Translations under genes and position numbers: made by a program | Shown here: positions 41,451-50,827 of the stretch, one piece after another | Layout of the letters: each line of letters opens with the position of its first letter | Position numbering within the stretch: position 1 is the first letter of the stretch | The notes under the pieces: generated by a model | Told to the model about the DNA's origin: nothing | Database searches by the model: none | The model's input: the letters and a program-made list of their open reading frames with translations, nothing else | Assembly (NCBI GenBank): GCA_021777105.1 | Contig: JAIQZQ010000046.1 | Coordinates: forward strand, 39,274-103,273 | DNA from: Candidatus Anammoxibacter sp. | GTDB taxonomy: Bacteria; Planctomycetota; Brocadiia; Brocadiales; Anammoxibacteraceae | Direction: 5' to 3' | DNA length: 64,000 nucleotides

Positions 41451-42899
41451 GTGATAAAATATACAAAAATTGTGTTATTGTGTATTCTTCTTCATTCATC
41501 TATATCTCCATTGTATGCCGAAATAACGGAAGAGATGTTTAATGATCTAGTGGATAAAGTTGAAAAACTTGAGAGAGCAATAGATAAAGTGGAGCCTCTT
41601 TATGTTAAAATTGAAAATATTGAAAATGATATGGAGAAATATACGGTTTCGGCTGATATGGAGAAAAGGATGAAGCTCGTTGACAGCGCACTTGATATCC
41701 TGAGTGATAGGTTTGCGCCATTTGATATGTCTGATGAAGTGCGCAACGCGCAAGAGTTTATTTGCCGGAATGGGCATGTATTACCCATAAGTGGAGATGG
41801 GTATAGATGCCCTCAGTGCGGAGCCAACCAAAAATCGCGTTCAATGTTAAATCTGTTTAAGTTTGCAAGGGAAGAGAGAATCTCAGATATGATCGCGGCT
41901 GCTTTTGAAGACGATTTCAGAAAGCGATTGTCGATTGGTGTTAGCGCCACAGGCATTGCGCAACAAATCTTAAGCAGTGATGAGAAAGAGCAAAACTTTG
42001 CCGAAGGTTCGTTTGATCTGTTATTTCTTGGTAAACTTTCTCCCAATAGTTCCTTTTTCATTGACCTTGAAGCTATAGGGGGAAATGGGCCTAACGAGAT
42101 CATTAATAACATTTCAGGGTTAAATCATGACTCAGGTTCACTTCATGATGATGACGGTGTTGATAGAATAAGTGTTCGCAGAGCGACATTACAGTCATTC
42201 TTTTTTGATCGTAAAGTAATGTTCGCCGCAGGGAAGATAAATCTTGGGAGCTATTTTGATTCAAACAGGGTTGCTAATGATAACACAAAGCAGTTTATAA
42301 CAAGCGCATTTAATCGAAGCGCCACAACCCAGATGCCTGGTGACAGGGCCGGTATCGCCACTGTGCTGAACATTGGAAAAGGCATTTCATTTGGCATGGG
42401 AGCGCAAAGTGTTGATAATTCAGGCTCTAAAATTATGCATGATCTTTTTGCTATTGCGGAGATAAGATTAAACACGAACTTTTTCTTTGGCCGTGAGGGG
42501 AATTATCGATTATGGGGTAGCATTAACGGTGAGGCAAATGATAATAAAGGCTTTGGTATAAGTATAGATCAAAACATTTTTAATAGAATTGATGCATTCG
42601 CCCGGTTCGGCGCTAATGAAGAGGAGTCATTAGAAACTAAAGTCGCCGGAGCATGGAGCTTAGGATTGAGATTAAGGTCGCCCTTTGCATCAAGGGCTAA
42701 TGATGAATTTGCTTTTGCTTTTGGTTCTATAGACAAGACAAGTGGAGATAATGAAAGCGCTACCGAAGCGTATTATCGTTTTCAAATTAACGACCATCTT
42801 GCAATAACGCCTAACTTTCAGGCCCTGTTTGATCCGCAAGGAATTGGCGCGAATGACACTGTATATGTCGCAGGAGTGAGAACACAAATAGAGTTCTAA
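41451..42899 (+). CDS. outer-membrane porin (OprB/OprO-like) with coiled coil and zinc ribbon
   Basis: 482 residues with a GTG start and signal peptide (VLLCILLHSSISPLYAEI). A coiled-coil region (about 25-95) is followed by a four-ligand zinc ribbon, CRNGH then CPQCG (about 108-125). The C-terminal 330 residues form an amphipathic beta-barrel: AAGKINLGSYFDSNRVAND resembles carbohydrate-selective porins, and the chain ends in an aromatic Phe (RTQIEF) as outer-membrane proteins do. The periplasmic helices may reach the cell wall. The substrate is unknown. It follows the cytochrome gene by 147 bp. Confidence 0.78.
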   Translation: MIKYTKIVLLCILLHSSISPLYAEITEEMFNDLVDKVEKLERAIDKVEPLYVKIENIENDMEKYTVSADMEKRMKLVDSALDILSDRFAPFDMSDEVRNAQEFICRNGHVLPISGDGYRCPQCGANQKSRSMLNLFKFAREERISDMIAAAFEDDFRKRLSIGVSATGIAQQILSSDEKEQNFAEGSFDLLFLGKLSPNSSFFIDLEAIGGNGPNEIINNISGLNHDSGSLHDDDGVDRISVRRATLQSFFFDRKVMFAAGKINLGSYFDSNRVANDNTKQFITSAFNRSATTQMPGDRAGIATVLNIGKGISFGMGAQSVDNSGSKIMHDLFAIAEIRLNTNFFFGREGNYRLWGSINGEANDNKGFGISIDQNIFNRIDAFARFGANEEESLETKVAGAWSLGLRLRSPFASRANDEFAFAFGSIDKTSGDNESATEAYYRFQINDHLAITPNFQALFDPQGIGANDTVYVAGVRTQIEF

Positions 42900-42967
42900 A
42901 TTTACTTTAAAATTTTTATAGAAAAACATTCGTAAAAAAGAAATTAACCTCTATTTTCAAAAAAGAG

Positions 42968-45580
42968 ATGAAAATGATAAATAAAATAGCAACTTCATTA
43001 ATGATTGGGATCTGTTTATCTATATTTCTGTCGATGAAAACTTGCGCAAAAGAGACGGAGAAAGCGCAAATCCTTATTTTGGCTTCTTATCATAGCGGTA
43101 TCCCCTGGTCTTACAAGACTACAATTGGGATAGAGTCTGAATTAAACGCTCAAAAGATTGATTACGATTTAAGAATAGAATATATGGACACCAAATCTGT
43201 AAAGTATAATGATGCTTACAGGGAATTACTCTACAATATGTATTCTTATAAATATGCAAACCGCAAATTTGATGTCATTATATCAACAGATGATAATGCC
43301 TTCAATTTTCTACGCAAATACCACGTAAAGCTTTTTCCCGGCGTTCCCATTGTGTTTGCCGGCGTAAATAACACTGACGCCCCAAACATCATTAATAAAA
43401 ATTATTTTACAGGCATACTCGAACTCTTTGATAACAAGGGCATGATTGAGTTTGTTACGAGCGCCCATCCTGAAACAAAGAAAATATACTATTCTGCGGA
43501 TACCACACTTTCAGGGACAAATGTTGCGAAGCAAATAGCGGCTATGTCTTCCAGTTACCCTGGTATTCAATTTCTTCGTATTGATGACGTTTTATCCCTT
43601 TCTGAAATAGAGGATATAGTAAGGGGCTTGCCGGATGACGCTGTTTTTATTCATATAGTCCTATTCAGGGATAAAACGGGTTATCTTCCCTATACAGAAC
43701 CCATTTTACGTATAGCAAAAGCAAGCAGGCGGCCTGTATACACACTACATCGTCAATTTATTAAATATGGAGCTATTGGCGGTAAAGTATTAGATGGTGT
43801 TTTTCATGGTAGAGAAGCGGCTAAAATGGCTATACGTATTTTGCATGGAGAAAAGGTCGTAAATATTCCCGTCATTGTTAAGCCCACAGGTCAATATGTT
43901 TTTGACTACCTACAATTGAAACGATTTAATATCAAATTGTCTGCCTTGCCGAAAGGGAGCATTATTCTAAACAGACCTCCTTCTTTTTATAGAGATAATA
44001 AAGAGTTAGTTTGGGGTACCGGTTTGTTAATTGTTGTATTGCTTATGATCATATTGGCGCTCCAAATGAATATAAGAAAAAGAAAGCGCGCTGAAAATCA
44101 ATTAAGAGAATATAAGGATGGTCTTGAAGATTTAATCAAGGAGCGCACTGCTGAATTGATTATTGCCAAAGAACACGCTGAGGCCGCCAACTTTGCTAAG
44201 AGCGCATTCCTTGCCAACATGTCTCATGATATCCGCACTCCAATGAGCGCAATACTCGGTTTTACCGAAATATTAAGAAGTAAAGCTCTGGGTTCGGAAA
44301 ATCTTCGATTTCTAAAATTTATCCATACTAGCGGAAAAACACTTCTCAGCCTTATTAATGATATCCTTGACCTATCTAAGGTAGAAGCCGGAAAACTGGA
44401 GTTGGAGTACTCCGCTGTCTCCATAAAAAACTTATTTAACGAAATCAATATTGTTTTTAATCAGAAAATAAGAGACAAAGGATTGGATTTTTTCACAGAG
44501 ATTGAGAGTGATTTTTTCGACGCCTTGCTCCTGGATAAAAACCGGTTACGTCAGATATTAGTAAATCTTATCGACAATTCAATCAAGTTTACAGAGAACG
44601 GATATATTGGTCTTAAGGCATTATTGCGTCCGTCTGAACCTGCTAACGGAAGTAGAGTCGATTTAACAATAGAAGTTATTGATACCGGCATTGGGATTGC
44701 CTGTGATCAGCAAAACAAAATTTTTGACGCCTTTGAACAGGCCAAAGGGCAAAAAGATTCTAAATATGGCGGCTCCGGCCTGGGCCTTGCCATCTCCCGG
44801 CGTCTCATAGAGATGATGAGCGGCGCTATATCTATCTCCTCCGAATCGGGCAAAGGCTCTACTTTTCGTATTGAATTGAAAGATGTTGAAATTGCGGCAT
44901 TAAAATCCGCAGAGCAGATAGAGACAAAATCAATAAATTTGGACAGCATACAATTTGAACCTGTATCAATCCTTATTGTGGATGATATTGATTTTAATCG
45001 AGAGATGTTGGCTCTCTATCTGGAATGGTGGAACTTTGAGATATTTTTTGCTGAAAACGGCAAAGAAGCTATAAAACAGGCCGGCAAACACTGCCCGGAC
45101 GTGATTACACTAGACATGAAGATGCCGGAAATGGATGGTTATCAAACCATTGAAATTCTACAGAAAGATGAGAAGTTAAAGCGCATCCCAATCATAGCTA
45201 TCACCGCGTCAGCCCTTAAGCAAGACGAGAAGCTTCTGACAAAACTATGCAAAGGATATTTACGAAAACCCGTTAGCCGCGCAGATTTGGTCCAAGAGTT
45301 AATGAAACACATTCCCTATACGATTAAGGAAATCAAAGTGGAAACTCCATCAAAAGTGGCTCCTTCAACAGTGTTGATTTTGCCCCCGCCGGATGATGTA
45401 AAAAGGCTTATCCATGCGTCAGAGATGGGAAGTGTCACAGAGCTGAAAGAGTGTCTTGCCGATATAAAAGCAATGGGTCTTCAATATCAACCATTTATTA
45501 ATAAGGTTGAAGCTTGGCTCCATGCGTTTCAATTTGACAATATCCTTGATTTTTTAGAAAAGCATGCGGCGGAAAGATGA
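42968..45580 (+). CDS. membrane hybrid sensor kinase with periplasmic ABC-substrate-binding-like domain
   Basis: 870 residues. A signal/anchor segment (IATSLMIGICLSIFLSM) leads to a periplasmic type I binding-protein domain (about 30-320; ILILASYHSGIPWSYKTTIG, FAGVNNTDAPNII) of the ABC-sub-bind family. A membrane helix (GTGLLIVVLLMIILALQM) is followed by a coiled coil, HisKA (NMSHDIRTPMSAIL), HATPase (DTGIGIACDQQNK, GGSGLGLAISRR), a receiver (ILIVDDIDFNREML, ITLDMKMPEMDG) and a short helical C-terminal domain. Probably it senses a small ligand brought in by the adjacent porin. Confidence 0.9.
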   Translation: MKMINKIATSLMIGICLSIFLSMKTCAKETEKAQILILASYHSGIPWSYKTTIGIESELNAQKIDYDLRIEYMDTKSVKYNDAYRELLYNMYSYKYANRKFDVIISTDDNAFNFLRKYHVKLFPGVPIVFAGVNNTDAPNIINKNYFTGILELFDNKGMIEFVTSAHPETKKIYYSADTTLSGTNVAKQIAAMSSSYPGIQFLRIDDVLSLSEIEDIVRGLPDDAVFIHIVLFRDKTGYLPYTEPILRIAKASRRPVYTLHRQFIKYGAIGGKVLDGVFHGREAAKMAIRILHGEKVVNIPVIVKPTGQYVFDYLQLKRFNIKLSALPKGSIILNRPPSFYRDNKELVWGTGLLIVVLLMIILALQMNIRKRKRAENQLREYKDGLEDLIKERTAELIIAKEHAEAANFAKSAFLANMSHDIRTPMSAILGFTEILRSKALGSENLRFLKFIHTSGKTLLSLINDILDLSKVEAGKLELEYSAVSIKNLFNEINIVFNQKIRDKGLDFFTEIESDFFDALLLDKNRLRQILVNLIDNSIKFTENGYIGLKALLRPSEPANGSRVDLTIEVIDTGIGIACDQQNKIFDAFEQAKGQKDSKYGGSGLGLAISRRLIEMMSGAISISSESGKGSTFRIELKDVEIAALKSAEQIETKSINLDSIQFEPVSILIVDDIDFNREMLALYLEWWNFEIFFAENGKEAIKQAGKHCPDVITLDMKMPEMDGYQTIEILQKDEKLKRIPIIAITASALKQDEKLLTKLCKGYLRKPVSRADLVQELMKHIPYTIKEIKVETPSKVAPSTVLILPPPDDVKRLIHASEMGSVTELKECLADIKAMGLQYQPFINKVEAWLHAFQFDNILDFLEKHAAER

Positions 45581-45683
45581 TGCCGGGCAATGGAGTATTG
45601 GGCAGTGGCCATTAGATAAAAAGCGCAAATCTGTAGAATAAGAAACTCTGTTTATTAGGTGGCGGCATGGATTTATGCGGGAG

Positions 45684-45709
45684 GGGAGGCCCGATAAACA
45701 GGGCCTCCC
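45684..45709. terminator. 9-bp GC-rich hairpin between convergent genes
   Basis: GGGAGGCCC (45684-45692) and GGGCCTCCC (45701-45709) flank an 8-base loop. It lies between the hybrid kinase and the peroxidase gene. No long T-run follows, so termination may rely on hairpin strength or Rho. Confidence 0.5.
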
Positions 45710-45748
45710 TGTGATTAACTTAAAAGTTCTCAAAGGCGCTTTTTTTGT

Positions 45749-47101
45749 CTATAATGCCCGCAGGAATGCCGTGAGGTCTACTTTCTGCTGCGCCGTCAGA
45801 TTAATGCCTAAAATAAGATTAAAGAATTCAACCGTATCCTCTAAAGTCAAACAACGCCCATCGTGCAAGTAAGGAGGTGAATCCTTAATTCCTCGTAAAG
45901 AGAATGTCTTTATCATGCCCTCGGCCCGTCCTTTGTAGAAGCGCTCAACCTGGAGATCATGCGGCAGGTTGTCTATATAGTAAGGCGCCGGATGGCATGA
46001 CGCGCAGTTCATCGTAAAAATCTTTTCACCGCGCAGCTCTGATTCCGTGGCTTTATCCGCGTCCAGTCGGCCTAGGATATTAAGTTTCGGCGCCGGCGGA
46101 AAAGCAATCATGTTCTGCATTGCGGCCATAGCCGCAATTTCCTCGCGTGTGAAACGTCGAGCTCCCTTTTTTAGAGCAATAACAGGATCTCCATCAAAAT
46201 AAGCGGTTTTTGCTTCAACTTCGCTGAAATCTTCCAGTGATCTCAACGATCGTTTGGAGCCTAAAAAGCTCTGAACATTTACGCCCCGTAAACTAACCGT
46301 ATCAATACGGAAACGTGTCTCCTGGGGACGGTTGTCAGGATTAAGGTGGAATACGCCGCTTGTATGGCCGTTGGAATGGCAACTAAAGCATGAGACCGCT
46401 TCCTGCGCTATGTCCGTCTTTCGATCTGATGTCACGTTGAATTGTTGCTGCGCAACCGGAGTAACAAGAATACGTAAACCTTCCAACTGGAACGGTGTGA
46501 GTATGCCGTTCATCTTTTCATAGTAGTTATTAATAGTAATCTCTTCACCGCCTGAAACATCCCCCAGATCCGGTCGTGATATAAGATAGAGCGGAGGCGG
46601 GAATTCAGGTAGATAAGCTTCAGGCAGATCAAAATCTATGTCAAAACGGACGAGTTCAGGATGAGTTTTTAATTGCATCGGCGCCACAACCATTCCGCCG
46701 GTATTATGCTTCACATGTGGCAGTGGAAGGTATGGAAATGCTCCTTTTTGCTTAATCTCTTCCGACGGCATGGCGGCTAAACTCTCCCAAGTCGCTCCGT
46801 TTTTTAATTTTGCTGTTGGTCCGACCGGCAAAGCTTTGCCGCCGGACATTTTAGCCTTCGGGTCGGTTTTTCCTGATAAATCGTACCGTTCTCTAAGCAG
46901 CTTAATGTGTTTGCGCATCACTTCAGGCTTTTCTGCAATATCTCGTTCTCTAACGGACTCAAATGAATCTGTAACCATTACAGGCATATAGCTGCTTTCC
47001 TGCTTGCTCTTTTCCTTTGCATCCGATATGGTTGGATTTGCCTGCGCAAAAGTAAATACCGTCAATGCCGCCAATGCGCTTTTCAATATTATATTTTTCA
47101 T
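45749..47101 (-). CDS. di-haem cytochrome c peroxidase-like protein (MauG/CcpA superfamily)
   Basis: 450 residues, exported (ILKSALAALTVFTFAQAN). Two haem motifs, CFSCH (about residue 240) and CASCH (about 370), define two cytochrome domains; RGEKIF and FSLRGIKDSPPYLHDGRCLTLED are hallmark segments of the di-haem peroxidase family. It is longer at the N terminus than classical CcpA (about 325). It may reduce hydrogen peroxide with electrons from a small cytochrome such as 40650-41303, or perform another oxidation as MauG does. It is convergent with the hybrid kinase. Confidence 0.85.
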   Translation of the reverse strand: MKNIILKSALAALTVFTFAQANPTISDAKEKSKQESSYMPVMVTDSFESVRERDIAEKPEVMRKHIKLLRERYDLSGKTDPKAKMSGGKALPVGPTAKLKNGATWESLAAMPSEEIKQKGAFPYLPLPHVKHNTGGMVVAPMQLKTHPELVRFDIDFDLPEAYLPEFPPPLYLISRPDLGDVSGGEEITINNYYEKMNGILTPFQLEGLRILVTPVAQQQFNVTSDRKTDIAQEAVSCFSCHSNGHTSGVFHLNPDNRPQETRFRIDTVSLRGVNVQSFLGSKRSLRSLEDFSEVEAKTAYFDGDPVIALKKGARRFTREEIAAMAAMQNMIAFPPAPKLNILGRLDADKATESELRGEKIFTMNCASCHPAPYYIDNLPHDLQVERFYKGRAEGMIKTFSLRGIKDSPPYLHDGRCLTLEDTVEFFNLILGINLTAQQKVDLTAFLRAL

Positions 47102-47356
47102 ACGTTCTCCTTCTCCTTAAGATTTAGCTAACTATTGTAATTATTATTTCAAAATTATTTTTGTATATCACCTCCAATCTTACAATTGATAAAACGCAAA
47201 TGTTTATTAATTGTTCCGTTTACATTTTTGAAATATTCCAGTTGTTATAGATTTTGTTCACTATATAAATTAATAAGTACGTAACAATTTAGTTGATTGA
47301 AAAAAATGATGTGTATTTATCAATATAAATGGGCATATAGCTGAAAGTTGTCTTTT

Positions 47357-47511
47357 GATACTGGATTCCAGATACTGGATTTTAGTCGGTTATGTAAAAT
47401 CCAGCCTGATCGGCTTTCGTGTCTGAGCAAGCTTTTTGCGCCGGATGCGGCATGAGGCTATGCCTCATATATTCGCTTTGCTCTTTTATCCAGTATCAAG
47501 TATCCAGCATC
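47357..47511. repeat. inverted-repeat element with GATACTGGAT arms, copy 1
   Basis: The left arm 47357-47380 contains GATACTGGAT twice. The right arm 47488-47511 is its inverse with a few mismatches. An internal ATGAGGC/GCCTCAT hairpin is near 47450-47467. A related element is at 54618-54720. It lies in a 504-bp gene-free gap. Confidence 0.6.
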
Positions 47512-47605
47512 TAGCCAGTGGCTATATCAATGTGATCAAGACATTAAGTTGTTTTTTTTTTGACATGAAAATTTCCAAAAAACTAAACTGATACATAAGT
47601 TCAGA

Positions 47606-48100
47606 TTAAAAAACTAAACCTGCTTGAGAACCAGGAATATAGACATGCGCAGTTGTTCCTTTATTCATTTTAGACTCAATATCTATATAACCGCTATGTT
47701 TTTGGATGATAAATTTTGCGATTACAAGACCAAGGCCAACACAATCTTGCTTTGTTGTAAAGAACGGGTCAAATACTTTGTCTAAGTGTTCTTCAGATAT
47801 GCCAATACCATTATCGCTAATAGATATAATTATGTAATTTCCCTTTTCAAGGCTGTAAAATTCATTTACATTTGTTTTTTCAATATCATTATATTTAATG
47901 TTTATTTCAACCTTTCCGCCATCAGGCATGGCTTGATTTGCGTTTATTAATAAGAGGTTGATAGCCTCTTTTATTTCGGTAGAATGGGTTTTATCAATAC
48001 TGATATTGAAGGGATTAATAATTTCATAATTAATGTTAGGTTTTTTTAATGTAATAATAGCTGTTTCTGTTATTAACCTTGTCAAATTAGCAGTTCCCAT
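47606..48100 (-). CDS. stand-alone histidine-kinase ATPase domain
   Basis: 164 residues consisting of an HATPase_c domain only: N-box INLLLINANQAMPDGG, G1 ISDNGIGISEEH, F-box VFDPFFTTKQ and G2 CVGLGLVIAKFI. No phospho-acceptor His helix is present. AAGGAG lies six bases before the ATG, so this looks like a deliberate start rather than a fragment with lost 5' end. It may act on a His-containing partner supplied in trans, or be a decayed kinase. Confidence 0.78.
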   Translation of the reverse strand: MGTANLTRLITETAIITLKKPNINYEIINPFNISIDKTHSTEIKEAINLLLINANQAMPDGGKVEINIKYNDIEKTNVNEFYSLEKGNYIIISISDNGIGISEEHLDKVFDPFFTTKQDCVGLGLVIAKFIIQKHSGYIDIESKMNKGTTAHVYIPGSQAGLVF

Positions 48101-48192
48101 AATCGGCTCTCCTTAAAATATCATATTGTGTGTATAATTTCAAAAAATATCCGCAATCATTTTTGGAGTCAATTTCTGACAAGACCTTTGCG

Positions 48193-49080
48193 CTACGGAT
48201 GTCCCATCTTGAAGAAGTCCAGCGCTTCGTGCGCGGTCATGGCGCGACCTAGCAGAGCGACTTCGTCGATGACGCCTTGGCAGCGGTGACTGCTGCCGTT
48301 GCCGTAGAATTGACCAAGGGCAATACGGCCATCAGTGTTGACGTGGTGTTTGGTGCCGACTGATTGCGCCACTTGTTCTCCATCGACATAGAATGTCAGT
48401 GTGCCGTCATAATAGACGCCGTTGTTGTCGGTTTTCTCCTGACCATTGCCGGCGAATGTGCCGACCAGGCATTTCCAGGCGCCGATCTCAAAGGCTCCGC
48501 CGGAAATGAGTTCCCAGTGAGCTCCGTTTACGCCGCCAAGTTTGCCGTTAAGCAAGGTGTATTGCATATTGCCAAAATGATTCGCGCGAAGCGACATGCC
48601 ACGCGCATGGTCGGTGTCCGGGCGCGCATATACAATGGTTCCAGCTCCGCTGCCGACGCCCTCTGCCTTGAACCAGCATGCAATCGTCCAGGAACCGCTT
48701 TCTTGTGGTATGACGTGTTGCGCGGCGCGAACGTAGGTCCCGGCGTTGACAACGCGAAACGATTTTTTGCGCCAACGCCCGGAGTCATCCGGCTGGTTGC
48801 CGGTGTAGGCGCCGTCGACATGCTTTGGTTTAAAATCGGCCCAGTCAGCGCCATACGCCAGATTACCGGCGACGCTCTGGTCTCCGCCGCGGTAATCGAA
48901 GGTGTAGTATGTGTATAACGCAGAGTCGGCGCGTAAATGGTTGCTGTACACGAGCCAGCGGGCGTACTTTGCGCGTTCTTTTGCCTTGCTCAGCACAGGC
49001 CATAGCATAGCTGCAAGAATCGCGATGATGGCGATAGCGACGAGTAGTTCAATGATGGTAAAACATCTACACTTTTGCAT
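48193..49080 (-). CDS. type IV pseudopilin-like protein with LamG domain
   Basis: 295 residues. The N terminus has the prepilin cleavage/methylation motif CFTIIELLVAIAIIAILAAML with no Gly before Phe, then a helical spacer. Residues about 75-290 form a LamG/concanavalin-like jelly roll: SWTIACWFKAEG, TLTFYVDGEQVAQSVG, HRCQGVIDEVALLGRAM. Such proteins are abundant in Lentisphaerota and Verrucomicrobiota and bind glycans. The gene is markedly more GC-rich than its surroundings and is flanked upstream by a 15-bp inverted repeat, so lateral transfer is likely. ATG 49080 is chosen because the prepilin motif follows it directly. Confidence 0.8.
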   Translation of the reverse strand: MQKCRCFTIIELLVAIAIIAILAAMLWPVLSKAKERAKYARWLVYSNHLRADSALYTYYTFDYRGGDQSVAGNLAYGADWADFKPKHVDGAYTGNQPDDSGRWRKKSFRVVNAGTYVRAAQHVIPQESGSWTIACWFKAEGVGSGAGTIVYARPDTDHARGMSLRANHFGNMQYTLLNGKLGGVNGAHWELISGGAFEIGAWKCLVGTFAGNGQEKTDNNGVYYDGTLTFYVDGEQVAQSVGTKHHVNTDGRIALGQFYGNGSSHRCQGVIDEVALLGRAMTAHEALDFFKMGHP

Positions 49081-49115
49081 GTTGCGCCTCTGTAATGGTG
49101 GGGTCAACAGTCCAC

Positions 49116-49211
49116 AGGCTGTCCGAGAATAGCAATTCCAACCAATTTTCAAGTCATAAGCCCTTTAATATCAACAAATAAATTTCACGATTTTACATTC
49201 TCGGACAGCCT
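49116..49211. repeat. 15-bp perfect inverted repeat upstream of the LamG gene
   Basis: AGGCTGTCCGAGAAT (49116-49130) and ATTCTCGGACAGCCT (49197-49211) flank 66 bp. The second arm contains the dyad GGACAGCCTGTCC. It may be a mobile-cassette end or a regulatory structure. Confidence 0.55.
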
Positions 49212-49287
49212 GTCCAAAATCGAAATTGTATTGCCGGGGATCATTATTCACTATTCAATGTTTTACCTCTTACACTCTCCACTTTAG

Positions 49288-49656
49288 TTATACAGCAACA
49301 CTGGCGCTTTCAACTATAAGTTGAATTTGTTTATTAGTTAGAGATTTTTTGCATATTTCAAATTCGAGACCTTTATTCTTTGCTATTTTTAGTTCTCTCA
49401 TATATTCTTCAATAAAAGATGTTACAATATACACTTTAACTCCAGGACAAATCTTAAGTAAAGTCGGCAAAACTTCAATTCCGCTAGTATAAGGCGTTAG
49501 TAAATCTAAAAAAATAATATCAGGTTTACTGTTTTTTGCTTTATCAACACCTTCACATGCAGTAGAAGCTGTCTCGACAATATTACTAGCTTTAAGAGAT
49601 AAAACAAATGAATCACGAGTGCATTCATTGTCAGCTATAACTAAAATGTTAGCCAT
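49288..49656 (-). CDS. single-domain response regulator
   Basis: A 122-residue receiver, divergent from the others: LVIADNECTRDSFVLSLK, acceptor Asp in IIFLDLLTPYTSGIEV, and Lys in EICKKSLTNKQIQ in place of the usual KP pair. The Ser/Thr switch is in YIVTSFIE. It lies among a kinase ATPase domain, a receiver fusion and a large hybrid kinase and may be a phosphate sink or adaptor. Confidence 0.8.
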   Translation of the reverse strand: MANILVIADNECTRDSFVLSLKASNIVETASTACEGVDKAKNSKPDIIFLDLLTPYTSGIEVLPTLLKICPGVKVYIVTSFIEEYMRELKIAKNKGLEFEICKKSLTNKQIQLIVESASVAV

Positions 49657-49807
49657 ATGTTTCCTTTTTGTTTCTTAATTTAATATAAACTCTTATAATT
49701 TTAATTTTTATGAAATTATTACATTTAACTTTGATTTTAGTTAAATCGCCGGCAGATATATCAATTTATTAAAATATTCAGGACTGTAAGTATGGTATAG
49801 CAAACAA

Positions 49808-50827
49808 CTACCACAATTTATTGTTTTTTCTTACATGTTTTGCCAGTTTATTTAAAAGCCGATCATTGCTAAGAGGTTTAACTATAAAATCAATTGCGCC
49901 GGCCCGAAGCGATTCAAGCACTTTATTTTTTGTAGGGTTGCCTGCCATCATAATAATCGGAATATGTTCAAGTAGAATGTTTCGCTTAATTTTTGCGCAC
50001 AAATCAAGTCCGACACCGTCATATTCACCTATGTTGCTATCGATAATAACAAGGTCAATAAACTTCTCATACTCTAATTTCAAAACAGCAAGCTTCCAAT
50101 CCTTATATGCAAAAACATTGTAACCTGAATGTCGTAACGCTTTTTTTATAAAATATATTTCCAATTGGCAATTAGTAATAACAATAATATTTGCAAAAGT
50201 CTTTACTTTCGAGACAATGACCTGCTCATTATAAAAACTTTCTACTAATTCTATTTGGAAAAGTAGATTAATTTCCCCTTTGTCAAAATTCCATATTGAG
50301 CATTGTTTATTTACAATAAACAACTCATCATCATTTTCAAGCGGCAATTTCTTTGTTATCTGGTCAGGCGCAACAGGCAAATGATGAGATTGTTTAAACC
50401 TAATATGATTATCTTCGTTATTTGGAAAACTGTTTCTATAAACAACTTCAAAACTTGAAGACGTTTGATTGCCAAACTCTCTAAAAGCATCTAAATAATC
50501 TTGATTTAAATCATAAGCGACTATACTTTTTTTTATCTCATCCTCTTCTTCCATTAATATTGAACCACTGATAATAACAGCATCTCTTCTGTTGAACATA
50601 ACAAAAAAGCCGCCTTCGTGCTCCCCGCTAACTTTGTACTCTAACAGATCAATTTTATTATCAATTTGACGTTTAATATCTTGAAACAACTGTGAATAAT
50701 AATTTTTAAATATAATGCTTGCGCCCTGACCTATAATTTTAGGCCAATCCGTTGCAATCCTATTAGTAAACTTCTTTATTAAGCTGTCAAGTTTCGGAAA
50801 CCTATCTTTTTTTAGCTCTTTGATCAT
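49808..50827 (-). CDS. CheC/CheX-like domain fused to a receiver
   Basis: 339 residues. The N-terminal 160 residues resemble CheC/CheX/FliY phosphatases: DAVIISGSILMEEEDEIKK, then a helix DAFREFGNQTSSSFEVVYR corresponding to the E-x-x-N active helix (here E and N are present). A divergent middle region follows. The C-terminal receiver (about 215-335) has IIVITNCQLEIYFIKKAL, acceptor Asp in LVIIDSNIGEYDG and Lys in FIVKPLSND. This could be a phosphorylation-controlled phosphatase of a CheY-like receiver. Confidence 0.68.
   Translation of the reverse strand: MIKELKKDRFPKLDSLIKKFTNRIATDWPKIIGQGASIIFKNYYSQLFQDIKRQIDNKIDLLEYKVSGEHEGGFFVMFNRRDAVIISGSILMEEEDEIKKSIVAYDLNQDYLDAFREFGNQTSSSFEVVYRNSFPNNEDNHIRFKQSHHLPVAPDQITKKLPLENDDELFIVNKQCSIWNFDKGEINLLFQIELVESFYNEQVIVSKVKTFANIIVITNCQLEIYFIKKALRHSGYNVFAYKDWKLAVLKLEYEKFIDLVIIDSNIGEYDGVGLDLCAKIKRNILLEHIPIIMMAGNPTKNKVLESLRAGAIDFIVKPLSNDRLLNKLAKHVRKNNKLW

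Noticed and set aside
45675..45872. A 65-codon plus-strand frame between convergent genes
   Set aside because: It overlaps the terminator-like hairpin and the 3' end of the peroxidase gene on the other strand, with no supporting signal.
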